A stretch of 64,000 bases of DNA, from positions 868,001-932,000 of the forward strand of contig CAUJLY010000002.1 in NCBI GenBank assembly GCA_963281155.1. Direction: 5' to 3'. Under the pieces are notes generated by a model, which did not search any database, was not told the origin of the DNA, and saw only the letters and a program-made list of their open reading frames with translations. The DNA comes from Rhabditophanes sp. KR3021 (lineage: Eukaryota > Nematoda > Chromadorea > Rhabditida > Alloionematidae). Position numbers and translations under genes: made by a program. Positions 48,493 through 58,713 of this stretch are shown in pieces (the stretch's first letter is position 1; the number at the start of each line of letters is the position of its first letter).

Positions 48493-48756
48493 TTAAGCAT
48501 TATTATTAGTCAATTTAACATTATTTAGCGGGGCATTTCCAACGGGTCCCTTTCCTTGATTACTTCCATATCCCCAATAAGGTGAAGCAAAAGCACCGCT
48601 ATAGTATCCGGAATAAGCACCAGGATAATATCCGGCATATCCAGCTCCGAGATAACCGGCATAAGCAGATCCTGCGTAATAGGATGGGGCATAATATTGG
48701 GCTGAGACTGTACCAATCAAGAAAGCGATGAGAGCAGCAAAGGTAGTGAAGTTCAT
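48493..48756 (-). CDS. Small secreted Gly/Tyr/Ala-rich protein
   Basis: A single exon encodes 87 residues. A strong signal peptide is visible (MNFTTFAALIAFLIGTVSA, cleavage before QYY). The mature part is built of short Tyr/Gly/Ala motifs (YYAGSAY, AGYLGAGYAGYYPG, SGYYSGAFASP) and ends in a polar tail (NNVKLTNNN). Such composition is typical of extracellular structural proteins (cuticle, egg coat, adhesive, tube). A few YG-rich peptides are antimicrobial. A TATA box (48807-48812) sits 51 nt before the ATG, consistent with high expression. No orthologue can be assigned from such a sequence. Confidence 0.85.
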   Translation of the reverse strand: MNFTTFAALIAFLIGTVSAQYYAPSYYAGSAYAGYLGAGYAGYYPGAYSGYYSGAFASPYWGYGSNQGKGPVGNAPLNNVKLTNNNA

Positions 48757-48806
48757 GTTTGAAAGTGTAGGAGGAAGATGATGGATAAGTGACGAAGTTT
48801 GACACT

Positions 48807-48812
48807 TTTATA
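48807..48812 (-). promoter_or_regulatory. TATA box for secreted YG-rich gene
   Basis: TATAAA followed by AGTG on the minus strand, 51 nt upstream of the ATG at 48756. Confidence 0.6.
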
Positions 48813-49532
48813 GTACTTTTTTGTTTGCATTAGTACTAGGTAAAATATTGATAAAGCCAAAATACCTGTTTCATGATTTGTAACTTCACACAGTAGTATT
48901 AGCTTAACAAAAAGTATATTTATGCTTCTTTTAAAACAATTGCGCATGTATTATTTTAAGAATTGTCATAAATGTAAGATTGTATGTTCTCGCCTAAAGC
49001 ACATATTTGTTGAACTTTAACTATTTGCCAAAAGTTTCACCATTCTGAGATACAATTGTCCTTTAAGAAGATCAAATATTCAGAAAAATATTCAACATTA
49101 TTAAAAGAAAATTAAACATTTACTTACCTATAGTTAAAGCGAAAGTCCCATAAATTAATCTGCAACCATTTTTTGAGTTTTGTTGTGATGCATTCACCGG
49201 AAGACAGAAAGAGATATCTGAAATATTTTCGATGATTTTGATACATCATGGGTCTGTATTTTGAGCTAGAGGGACAAAATTGTAAGAAATATTATTTGGC
49301 CATGGCTACAGAGCTTACAACTCCAAGAGACCGGACTTTTCCTAGAGTATTCAATAAAATGATAAAATATTTGCAAAAGCTTTTATAAGTCTGCTATATG
49401 GATACTTTTCGTCATAAAAATAATGAGTTTTATGAAATAAATAAATGGATCACATCCATTGATATAATAACAAAACCAAAGATAGTCTACTTTATTCTAT
49501 TAATCACAAATATATATAATAAATAAATACAT
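48813..49532. other. Intergenic, one 28-codon open segment
   Basis: AT-rich DNA. At about 49303-49389 on the plus strand a short frame begins MATELTTPRDRTFPRVFNKM; its composition is protein-like but it is too short and isolated to call. Confidence 0.4.
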
Positions 49533-50070
49533 TCAAATCAGAATACAATACTTCACAATATCATGAATTGTATCAGAATGGTAAACTTCGATTGAAAAAC
49601 ATTTCCCATTTAAATCTGTCACTGTCAAATTCATTTTAGTGAAAATAGTGTCCTCTAGGCCAATTTCATCGCCATCATCCAAATTGTAATCAGCAATTCT
49701 TTTTCTATCATCCGCATGTTCTCCACCAATCACAATATCCATGTTGGATGTACTGATTTCACGATTGTCCATCTCTATCTTTAAATCACTAATCTTATTA
49801 TTGCTCTCAAATCCTAACACGTAAATTACTGAGTTGAAGGTTAGGCTTACAGACAACATCTCCATTGTTACTTATTTTTCCAATTTTTCATTTTCATCCG
49901 CATTTAGGTTCTCTAACTCACTTTCTTTGTCTTCTACCATCTGAAGGATTTCATCGCATTTGTCTGCTTCCATCTCTGTCGTACCCCAAACCCGAGCTCT
50001 AATCTCCCTCCAATTGACTATTTCTTTAAAAAGACGTCTTATTTCTGAGCGAATATGTCTATTTCAGATA
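49533..50070 (-). pseudogene. Ubiquitin-like-domain locus interrupted by in-frame TAA
   Basis: The downstream frame (49865-49533, about 110 residues) contains a ubiquitin-like fold: KISDLKIEMDNREISTSNMD then IVIGGEHADDRKRIADYNLD and DGDEIGLED, matching the ubiquitin pattern of helix, LIFAGKQLEDGRTLSDYN, and ESTLHL. A second Ubl appears to begin (MNLTVTDLNGKCFSIEVYHS, DTIHDIV) and is cut short by a stop. Upstream in the same frame, separated only by TAA GTA ACA, a further 60 codons read as a charged helical segment (for example FKEIVNWREIRARVWGTTEM; DEILQMVEDKESELENLNAD). The simplest view is one gene with a nonsense mutation and a truncated 3' end. A live shorter gene starting at ATG 49865, possibly with an unseen 3' exon, is the alternative. 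Confidence 0.5.
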
Positions 50071-50663
50071 GAGACGATACAATCAGTGGAATTCTTATCG
50101 AGTAACGCTTGATTTTTTCACTTAAAGAAGTAACCCAAGACGACGCACACAAGTTTAGTTATGACCGAAAGCGATAGGGTGCAGTACATTCAAATTAGTT
50201 GAATAAAAACTAACTAATTTAAATGTGGCAACTGTATTTCTTATAAAACAGCAAAATAAGTATATTAAAAAAATAACAAAATTTGAATATAATTATAAAA
50301 CGCAGTTTCTGGAAATTGGTGTGGTTTACAAACCCCCTCGAATTGTTTTATTTGGTGGTATCTAGCTGTGTTTAGGTAATATGACAAGTTAGAAATTTTA
50401 AACGGGTACTCTTCTAGTAATAAACATCACCATGTTCGACTAACTCTATTAAATAAGGACTTAAATAATACATCACAGTAATAGTATTATTTTAAACTAA
50501 TGTTTTAATTTAAAATATATTGCGTAAACTGATGTATACCAGCAATGTACCTTGAAATAACTGCAATTAGCTTACCATCAACACATTTTAGACAATGGCT
50601 GTAGGCTCGATAGTTGAAATCTAAACTGATCACAAACCTATTGTATTTTCAGTCAAATCGAAC
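50071..50663. other. Intergenic, no gene seen
   Basis: AT-rich sequence with no recognisable coding or RNA signal. Confidence 0.45.
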
Positions 50664-50900
50664 ATGTATTGCAATCTATTTCGTCATATTGATGTAAACA
50701 TAGAGTATGATGCCAAGACCAAGTATTTCCCTATAAAAGTGGATATTGTTGGCGATGCTCTAACAGACCTCATATTAGATCATTGGAAACTGAAAGTGAA
50801 GAAGAACACAATTTAGAGGGTGAAATAGATTTGAAGGAAGTTGTTGAATCACAAGTTGAAGAAATCACTGAACAAATACATGTAAGAAGTTATATCGGTT
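50664..50900 (+). other. Possible coding fragment in two frames
   Basis: A 50-codon frame from ATG about 50664 (MYCNLFRHIDVNIEYDAKTK) ends at TAG. It overlaps a second frame that continues as an acidic helix (SLETESEEEHNLEGEIDLKE, VVESQVEEITEQIH). The change of frame without intron signals suggests decay. No family is recognised. Confidence 0.35.
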
Positions 50901-51775
50901 GCCAAAGTTTTGTATTAAATACTCTTTATATTCAACATTAAATTATCATATCAAATGCCAACTCTATATGTATCTTATGTAATAAATAAGATTGCTTAAA
51001 TAAAATAAAATTTTCACAAGTTATTAGGAGAGCAATGAAATTGTTGTTTGATATGATCATAATGGTCAAGATATTATCTTGTATACTTGTACCAATTATT
51101 GTTTTGCCAATAAACTTTGTAACATATTATTTATGAAGCATGATAAAGTTTATTATATACTTATTCATCATGCTTTCTATAGTGCATAGAAAAGTACATT
51201 ACAATGTACATATTATACAAGGTTTCTTGAAAGTTTATATATTCTTGTTCATACTTTGCAGTACTTGTCAATTGTATTAAGCACCAAATATTCTACCTAT
51301 TTTTTATGACATCCTTTTTAATTGTTAAAAAAATATAATTCAAATTTATTAAGTGAGAAATGGGTGATTTAACAATAATTAAATATACAGTGATAAATCA
51401 TTTATTCCTAAATTGCAAAGCCATACTATCATTTTGACATCTCCTATTTTATATCTTCATTAACGGTCATCTTATTATCCTTTGAAAACTTTCCATTTTT
51501 CTTTAATCTCTTACAAATTATAAATAATTTATTTTCATTAGTTTCAGTCAAGTATGTGTGTTATGCTAATCGTAGTTTTTTCTATGATGATTTCTGCCTT
51601 GTTACAAAGTTATCCTTTAATTTGAATGACTAAGTCATCGATATTGTAGCTATATAAACGTCGAATGACCACACATTTATGACTCTTACTTTCCGCGTAG
51701 GCAGGCATATACTTAGTATCATCTTTTATATACCTGTTACAAATAAAGTCATTAAAAGTAACTAATTTCTATTTA
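50901..51775. other. Intergenic, no gene seen
   Basis: AT-rich sequence; nothing recognised. Confidence 0.45.
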
Positions 51776-51779
51776 TGGA

Positions 51780-52007
51780 ATGGAGGTAGCTTTATTTTGG
51801 GAGTTTTTTCAATCCGACACTCTTCCTGATGTTTGTGCAGCCCCTGGAGTCGGCGCCTCGGCTTTAAACCAGTTCCGAGCAAATTACTTGATGGAAGATA
51901 AGCAAACAATTTGGAATATCCAGCGATTTATCTTTGATGTAAATATATTGTACAAATTTACTGCACTTATTTCATACGGCAAAAGGAAAGATATGGAGAT
52001 GTACTGA
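51780..52007 (+). other. Possible exon, unknown
   Basis: A 75-codon frame starting MEVALFWEFFQSDTLPDVCA has a GC-richer, protein-like first half (about 53 codons), then a possible donor (GAT|GTAAATA, near 51939). It could be a first exon, but no continuation was found. No family is recognised. Confidence 0.3.
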
Positions 52008-52616
52008 AATTTGTTTTGCCAAATTTAATTACGTTTGCAGTTTATAAGTTGGAAGAGTGAGACTTATTGAACATCAACAATAGAAATCATTTAATGAAGT
52101 TAGAATACTTTCCACTACTGCAAATTATTCTTACATTAATTGTACAGATATTTTGGATTATTTATACGCTTGTACCATTTTTAATTGACAAATTTATATT
52201 TCCATCTAAACGCAAAAATTTTGAATGTATTGTATTATTAAAGACTATCTCCCCGAAGCTCAGATTGCAGACATCCGAGAAAAGATGAATATCTGTCTTG
52301 AACGTTTTTTACTGGAAAGATTGAGAACTATAATGAGTGTTTGGTATTGCCAATTAATCTCAAAATAAATCGAATTCCACCCAGTGAATTGGAAAGTTTT
52401 GTTTGCATCTATTTCAAAAATTACTCAATCACTATAAACTATAAATAAAAAATGCCTTGATTAATTTATCATCCATAAGTAAATGCTTTGAGCATCTTTT
52501 TATAACACATAAAAGTTTCTTTTTTCCACAATTTCAATAAACACTTAATTACCTCTTAATGATTCCAATAATCTAACATTTTTTGCCAAAAATAACATAT
52601 TCATTTAATACAGAAA
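52008..52616. other. Intergenic, no gene seen
   Basis: AT-rich; a 73-codon frame at 52067-52288 has a hydrophobic stretch but AT-driven composition and is not called. Confidence 0.4.
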
Positions 52617-52841
52617 CTAATATAAATAAATCATTCCATTAACATTGATTTCCTCATTATTTTCATAAAAACGTAGTTGTTGGACGATGATTTCGCTAGA
52701 ATCAAGTGTGAATCCTTTTAATTGGAGAGTTTTCAATTCTTCAGACAATTCATTCAACTTGTCGCCATTCTTTTTGTTCCGGACACCAAGAGGGGTTCGA
52801 ACAGAAAGAGACAAACAAGAGAATGTATTACAAGATAACAT
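52617..52841 (-). other. Small unknown ORF, 74 aa
   Basis: Frame starting MLSCNTFSCLSLSVRTPLGV, then KLNELSEELKTLQLKGFTLD and IIVQQLRFYENNEEINVNG. The composition is protein-like and the C-terminal half could be helical or a partial beta-grasp fold, but no family is certain. It lies downstream (minus-strand sense) of the nuclease gene with AT-rich spacer between. Confidence 0.35.
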
Positions 52842-53432
52842 GGTTTACTAGGTATAAATGACATATAAATAGTAAGTAGACATAATAAACAGAGCTTATA
52901 TTCATAATTAGGCGCTTCTTGACAGTTTTCAATTGCTTCTTGGAAGGAATTTGAGCAAGAGAAGGCAAAATAACATTAATTTGTTCAATGCCCAAACATA
53001 TTACTACCTTAACAGTGAATAATGTAGTTTAAAATATTTTAAATTTAGAAAACAACATAGCAAATAATTTTGATAAATTAAAAAGATTACAATACTTGAA
53101 ACAGTGGATAATCAATCTAACATAATCTTGCATATTTCACATTATTTAAAGAACTTGAAGTACTGAATATTCAATGTAATGGACCAAATGTTCATTTTGT
53201 TGTTCCAAAAACATTAACACTACTAATTATAACTGGGGCGATATGTTGATTTAATAAATACCAAAGAGCATTTTAATATGTTAATTCAAAAATGAATGTA
53301 AATTCTGTACTCTACTTAGTGGAAGTACCGTCATCGACAGATGATATAAAGAGAGACACGTAGAGTAAAATATAACACACAAGAATAACAGATTTATTCG
53401 CATGATAATAATATTATAGAATAAACAAATAA
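52842..53432. other. Intergenic; polyadenylation signal of the nuclease gene
   Basis: AT-rich spacer. AATAAA on the minus strand (53393-53398) lies about 35 nt downstream of the nuclease stop codon and is a good poly(A) signal. Confidence 0.5.
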
Positions 53433-53912
53433 TTATTGGTATTCTTCACCATAGAACTCAGCTAAGATTTCACCTTGGTTAAGCCCAGCATCCCATCTTC
53501 CGATGACGTCAGTCAGGATTGTAATAATTTCTTGAGTTCTTGAATAAGAAATTCTGATTAGGTGAAGACCATTGTCTCTACAATAATTGTTCTTCATTTG
53601 GTCGTAGCGTTGTTGCCTCTCAAATGCGGCTGCTCCATTTGGATAACCAGATGGTCTGAAGTGCTGTTCACCATCATATTCAATTAGCAAATTATCTTCA
53701 GCAAAAAAGTCGAATAACAAAGGCCATCTCCTTCCGTTCCCATCAGGATCTCCGACCAAACCAGGGTAAGTCATTCTTCTGGAGTAGGTCAAATTTTGCC
53801 CATTCAACAATATGTAGCTACCCAAGAAGGCATCAATCCTACGTTCTCCCGCTGAGTCCGCATTGCCATTGTATCCACCAATGATTGGTGGCATTTCTGG
53901 AGGAATATCCAT
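53433..53912 (-). CDS. Phage-like PD-(D/E)XK nuclease (Vsr/homing-endonuclease type)
   Basis: A single exon of 159 residues starts at ATG 53912. The core resembles small PD-(D/E)XK endonucleases found in phages, bacteria and large DNA viruses, related to Vsr and EDxHD homing nucleases: an N-terminal helix with Glu (SAGERRIDAF, E23), then PLLFDFFAEDNLLIEYDGEQ followed by HF (D68, E78, D80, E82, H84), the segment RQQRYDQMKNNYCRDNGLHL, and IRISYSRTQE. No other animal domain is fused. The coding stretch is visibly more GC-rich than its flanks. Host-like signals surround it: a splice acceptor (TTTTTTTAG) 10 nt before the ATG and AATAAA after the stop. I infer horizontal acquisition followed by adaptation. 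Active-site residue assignment and activity are inferred from the motif pattern only. Confidence 0.65.
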   Translation of the reverse strand: MDIPPEMPPIIGGYNGNADSAGERRIDAFLGSYILLNGQNLTYSRRMTYPGLVGDPDGNGRRWPLLFDFFAEDNLLIEYDGEQHFRPSGYPNGAAAFERQQRYDQMKNNYCRDNGLHLIRISYSRTQEIITILTDVIGRWDAGLNQGEILAEFYGEEYQ

Positions 53913-53921
53913 TGAATTGAT

Positions 53922-53930
53922 ACTAAAAAA
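53922..53930 (-). promoter_or_regulatory. Splice acceptor before nuclease ATG
   Basis: On the minus strand, TTTTTTTAG ends at 53923, so the exon would begin at 53922, 10 nt before the ATG. It may mark a 5'UTR intron or a spliced-leader acceptor. Confidence 0.5.
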
Positions 53931-54319
53931 ATTAACAAATTTAATTGCTTATTTTTATATTTAATAAAATTATTAAACACATACACGATCGAATAGTAAT
54001 TTTGAGGTAAACTTTAAATAAATTTGATTTGATACCGCGAGATCAAGTTATAAAATGATGTAAATGCATTTGCAAAATGTTATATATTAAAATAAATTAA
54101 ACGTAATAATAAAATGATGATATTGGTCTATGAAAGGCAACAACCTCAATCATCTGATACAAAAATAAAGAATGAATTGAGATGATGAAATAATATTAAA
54201 ATGTCACCAAATATCTCTTGAAACGATTAGTGGAGGAGGGTAGTAAGGCTTAACAATTTTTGACGTAGAAAATATTCTTTTTGTGGGCTATAGGTACTAT
54301 CTAATAAAGGAAGTCGCAG
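53931..54319. other. Intergenic, no gene seen
   Basis: AT-rich sequence between the nuclease gene and the retroelement remnant; no LTR or target duplication recognised. Confidence 0.4.
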
Positions 54320-55727
54320 TCAACTCAAAACAGATGAAAGCTGGCACTTATAATTGCTGTTCAATGAAAAGTAGCCTGGCAACAAGTCCTTCTCCACAAC
54401 GACTTCCTTTTTTACCAAATTGTCGTGTTTCGGGGTATTTTCCATTACTGCCACGGCATCCTCTACCGGTGTTTCATCAACCGCTTTAGATACTACAAAT
54501 GACTTAGTCCTTCCGTTCTGATGCATCAATTGAATCCTAGAAGCAGTAGCTGTTGTAGCTGCGATTGCCTGTGGCCTTAAACTAGAACCTTCCAGCTTTA
54601 TCCCGTTCTCTAACTCTTTAAGGGTTTCAGTCCCATCTTCCACACCTATCCAATCCAAAGAAATCTTTCTTTCTCTCCCAGTGGCTGCTCTCTTCTTTTG
54701 ACCAAATCAACACCAAGTCTTGACCTGCCTTCAGCGGGTAGGGTTTGAAGATTTTGTCTGGCGGCTTCGTTTCGTAATCAAATTTAACACGTATCTTCGG
54801 TTCCGGTATGCTACCATCAAAAATCTTGTGATGTACCATAAACGATTTAACCAACTCCGAATCTTTCCAATGATTACACCATTTTATCCCTTTCCGCTAA
54901 TGATTCACACACTTCCTGACCAATGTCTAGCCCCAATGCCATTACAATCTTACTTGTTACGACAGCTTCTACTCCTCTCCCAAAGAACACATCCGTGAAA
55001 ACTGACTTTGTTGTTTCTACACATGTTAATTGGATTTCGGCTTTACCAATCGCCTTGGTTTTGCCCGCTCCTTTGATGGTCACATTCAAGTCCTCGACTG
55101 GAACATTCATCCTCTGGAACTTCTCTTTCTCCTCCGCCGGTAAAACATTAATTTCCGACCCACTGTCGACTAACGCAGTGAAGATAAGTGGTCCAAACGC
55201 GATTGCCTTGAAGATCATTGAGGCCATATCCCAATCCATCGGTGCCATGCCTTCCCATGTTGTCACTCCCATGGTTATCGGTCTCAAGTCCCTTTGAGTG
55301 TATTCTCTCTTAGACAACACTTCCGCTTTTCCCCGGTTAGATTTGTTCTGGATGGACAACTGCTACTATAATGACCATCTTCCTTGCAATTGAAGCACGT
55401 CTTAGCCCCTCGGACTCTATCTTTCTGGTGTACCTCTGTCTTTTCTGGATGGACAACTGTTGCTGCCACGACATCCTTCTTGACTTCCACCGATTGTCCT
55501 CTTCTGATCGCTATCGCCTTCTTTGCTAATGAATCCTTTGCAAGTTCTCCCATCGCAGCTCCTAAATCTATCTTCTTTCCTGCTAGCTTATTTTTAACCG
55601 CATCCGGTAGCTCTCCGATCAACTTAGCCAAAATAAGATCGTCCACTGACTCTTTCTTCGCTAAATCACCTAACATGGACTTCAATGTCGCCACATAATT
55701 ACCAACACTTTGCTCCGGCGTCCTCAC
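54320..55727 (-). mobile_element. Retroelement remnant: gag zinc knuckle and aspartic protease
   Basis: Successive minus-strand frames carry retrotransposon parts. 55727-55284 is a gag-like segment ending in a CCHC knuckle, CFNCKEDGHYSSSC (C-x2-C-x4-H-x4-C). 55359-54874, in the -1 frame, contains a retropepsin-type motif TALVDSGSEINVLP and following strands. 54854-54627 and 54658-54320 hold further downstream sequence in other frames. The first two overlap by 76 nt as gag and pro often do, but no canonical slippery heptamer is in register, so the shift may just be damage. No reverse transcriptase, integrase or LTR is visible, so the element is truncated. It is GC-richer than its surroundings. 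A Ty3/gypsy-like origin is likely but not proven. Confidence 0.75.
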
Positions 55728-56046
55728 CCGCTTTCAAGTACTTTTTCCATAATATCATTATGTATTCCCCAATAACGGCACGATTTTCTAAAGATTTAAT
55801 TGTCAACAACCAATCAGTTTGTCTGTCTTGCAAGATACATTTTTCATTCTGAAGCTCAAGTATTAACTCCCTTTGCACATCTTTTCGTGCATTAAAGATT
55901 TGACAGCGATAATGGTCTTCTAAAATAATTTTTATTTAATTTTTAAATATACTAACTTACATTAGAACTACACAAAGGATTCTGAAGTTTATTCAACTCC
56001 ATTGTTAGTTGTTTAGATGTCAATGCTTTCTCGATTGTAGACTTTA
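55698..56046 (-). pseudogene. Coiled-coil gene fragment next to the retroelement
   Basis: Two exon-like segments: 56046-55961 (STIEKALTSKQLTMELNKLQ and a good GTAAGT donor) and 55919 downward, where one frame is open for about 74 codons (FNARKDVQRELILELQNEKC, then DWLLTIKSLENRAVIGEYIM). The latter is strongly helical, as in coiled-coil proteins of cilia or cytoskeleton. Joining them by the obvious 41-bp intron puts exon 2 in a frame with an early stop, and the open frame runs straight into the retroelement at about 55727. I read this as a gene broken by the insertion and then decayed. The family is unknown. Confidence 0.45.
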
Positions 56047-56659
56047 CTAGAATATAGAAAATAATTAAGAAAAGATAATAATTATTTCCTACTATATAAT
56101 TCTTAAATTCGTCTGTAACAAATTTTTTACAAAGTTTTTAAATGCCTTCCCTGCCCAGCAGAAATGAGATATTGAAATTTTTTTTAATGATTTCGGTATA
56201 AAAATACCATGGCTTTCAAACCGCATTAACAGAATTTTCATAAAACATTTATTTCTCCGGGGTTAAATGGTCGAAAACCTTGACTTTTCCAGACTTGCTT
56301 CAGGAATGAGCTTTAAACTGATGTTATGAAAAAACTGAGTCTAATAACATATTTATGAAATCAAGGGCTTAAGGGGTTCGCTTACTAGGATGACTAATAA
56401 GGTAGACCACAAATGGTAAAAAAATACTTCTTTTCTAATATGTTTATAAGTGTCAAAATAGATTTGCATATAAATTTACATATGATTTTTAGGATAATTT
56501 TTATTAAGATTAGCTATCAATAGTTTTTAAATTTTAATTAGTCAGACAGATTTGTAGTTTTATCAAAAAACAATTTATACAAGCTTAAAATACACTTTTT
56601 TACTGATTACAATGTTATACCAGCTTGAATATGTAAGATCAAATTATATCAATAATTAT
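56047..56659. other. Intergenic, no intact gene
   Basis: A possible further exon of the broken coiled-coil locus lies around 56098-56120 (minus strand, after TTTGTTACAG), but the phase does not fit. The remainder is AT-rich with no gene. Confidence 0.4.
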
Positions 56660-57001
56660 TTATATGACAAAAAATAAAGTAAAGATGAGTGCTACTATTA
56701 CAAATGTAATTACTGCTCCACTGATGACTCTTCTACGTCTATAATGGTCATGATGATGTCCTCCATGGCAAGGTTCAACAACGTGACATGGTTCAACAAC
56801 ATGACATGGTTCTACAATACAATGAGCATCCCGATTACTATAAGAAGGATAAACAGCAACTTGAGGATAGGTATTTGGAGGTAAATTTGAAGTGTAAATA
56901 ACATTGGGATTATATTGGTATGGTTGGCCATTTTTGTTAAAATTAACCTCTTGAAATGCTGGAGGGGGAACTCCTATTGAATCATTAGCATGATTTTCCA
57001 T
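56660..57001 (-). CDS. Tail-anchored protein with VEPCH repeats
   Basis: Single exon, 113 residues from ATG 57001. The N-terminal half is Pro/Asn/Tyr-rich and probably disordered (VPPPAFQEVNFNKNGQPYQY). Residues 63-79 are a perfect repeat, VEPCHV-VEPCHV-VEPCHG, from an 18-nt DNA unit, followed by GHHHDHY, so a dense Cys/His cluster suited to metal binding. RRRR then precedes one C-terminal membrane span (ISGAVITFVIVALIFTLFFV), the layout of a tail-anchored protein with its N-terminus in the cytosol. A TATA box lies upstream. The Pro-rich start plus Cys/His next to one hydrophobic segment recalls the LITAF-like protein at 12.2 kb, but the CxxC pairs are absent, so kinship is only a guess. Confidence 0.75.
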   Translation of the reverse strand: MENHANDSIGVPPPAFQEVNFNKNGQPYQYNPNVIYTSNLPPNTYPQVAVYPSYSNRDAHCIVEPCHVVEPCHVVEPCHGGHHHDHYRRRRVISGAVITFVIVALIFTLFFVI

Positions 57002-57061
57002 ATTTAGAAAATATTGGTTGAAAAATGAATGTGAATATGGGTGCACTGATTGAATAAAAAG

Positions 57062-57068
57062 CTTTATA
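57062..57068 (-). promoter_or_regulatory. TATA box for tail-anchored gene
   Basis: TATAAAG on the minus strand, 61 nt upstream of the ATG at 57001, within an AT-rich run that also contains TATATATA. Confidence 0.5.
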
Positions 57069-58713
57069 AGTATATATAAATGCAATTGTGAGTCACTGAA
57101 TCACATCAAAAGTACCATCCGCTTGATAAAAGTATTAAAGTATTGACATAATGATATGACGTTGGATCTTATCATTCCCACAAAATCAATTTTTTAAATG
57201 CTGATTCAATTATAATATATTTATATTCAAATAGATAGATTTTTAATGATCAAGTGTTAAGGTGCGAGTCGATAAATTTATAGTGGGAGTGATAAATAAA
57301 TATTCATTTTAAAATAGTTTATGAAAAAATTAAGACAGAGAATGTGAAAATTATAGTTGAAACTAAGCAGCAGGCCATAGATATAAAATGATTAATCGTT
57401 TTCTGCTGTTTTTAAAATCATTTTCAAGACTAAATTGTCTTGAGCGACTAGTAATGGTTTCTTCATCATATCTGTCATAACTATCTGGCAAACAAATAAA
57501 TCTACACTAAAAATCCAAACAATTACCAAAAACTGTCCGTTATGGAGTGTCCGTAATACTCAGATTGAAGAATGAAAATTAACACTAAAATCAACCGAAA
57601 AATTCATTTTGTTTGTTATAGACGGATGTCCGTTAAACTGGGGGTTCGTTATAGACAGATACAACTGTATTTATGATAATAACAATAAATCTATACTTGA
57701 AAAATATATTTAAAAGCCTACGTAAATTTCCAAGGGTTTAAACTGAAGTTATTCATGAATGTCCTTAGATATATTAATATAAATTGTGCCAAAAATGATT
57801 CTTTCATACATTTTATATTTCCACACTAACCTTTGATTAATAAATCAGCAGACTGTGAAAGAGATAATGTGTGCATATAAATATTAAGCTATTGTTTTAA
57901 TCGGCACACTAGAGATAGATCAAGCATTTGATTGATGTATAGATAGATTTTTATGATCTATCAGTCAAGTCCATACATAACAAAGTTTTACTCATTTGCT
58001 TAATTGTCGTGTCTTTCACTATGTGGTCTATCCTCTCTATACCTTGTTTGATAATAATTTACGTCGTTGTTATGTATATACAATCACTTTATTTCTAATT
58101 TCTATTCAATTCCAAAGTGGCAAGAATCTTGCATGATATCTCGGATTGACGGCAGATATTTACGATTGGCGAAAAACCTATGTTTATTAATGAAGTTTTA
58201 GAACAGACAATACTAATCGAATGACTGATTCAACAAAATGAATAAAGCTTTAAACGAATTTTTATCAAAACATATTTAAAATATTTAAAACATTGTATTA
58301 ATGTACATTTGATAGAAATAAAATCTTTTATTTGACAATTTTGGATAAGTTAAGCAAAAGTAATACCAATTTAGTTTCCAAGTATCTGTTTGTACGTTTG
58401 TCTTACTAAAAATAAATTATCATTAAATTAGTAAGAAGATCTAAATTCCGTAAATTAGTCATATAACAATTTTTTGTAAGTTTCTAAAATAACTCGCAAG
58501 CCACTAGTCTTGATGTATAAAATAAGTGTCTGATCAGTTTTGTAGAAGAGGACTAGCAATATTTATAATTTATTAATGTAATGCAAAATAAAGATATTTA
58601 AACTAGCTTAAATGGAATTCCATAAGATGGTAAATTTGAGGTGTTAAAATATGACCAAGATGTTATTTCCAGAATATTTTACAATAACACTTAATTTGAA
58701 GCAAAATTGTCAC
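57069..58713. other. AT-rich intergenic, no gene seen
   Basis: No coding or RNA structure recognised until the GC-rich SRP RNA gene begins near 58714. Confidence 0.5.

Noticed and set aside
55284..55359. Programmed -1 frameshift between gag-like and protease frames
   Set aside because: A GGGGAAAAG run is present but no X XXY YYZ heptamer is in the zero frame; damage explains the shift as well.
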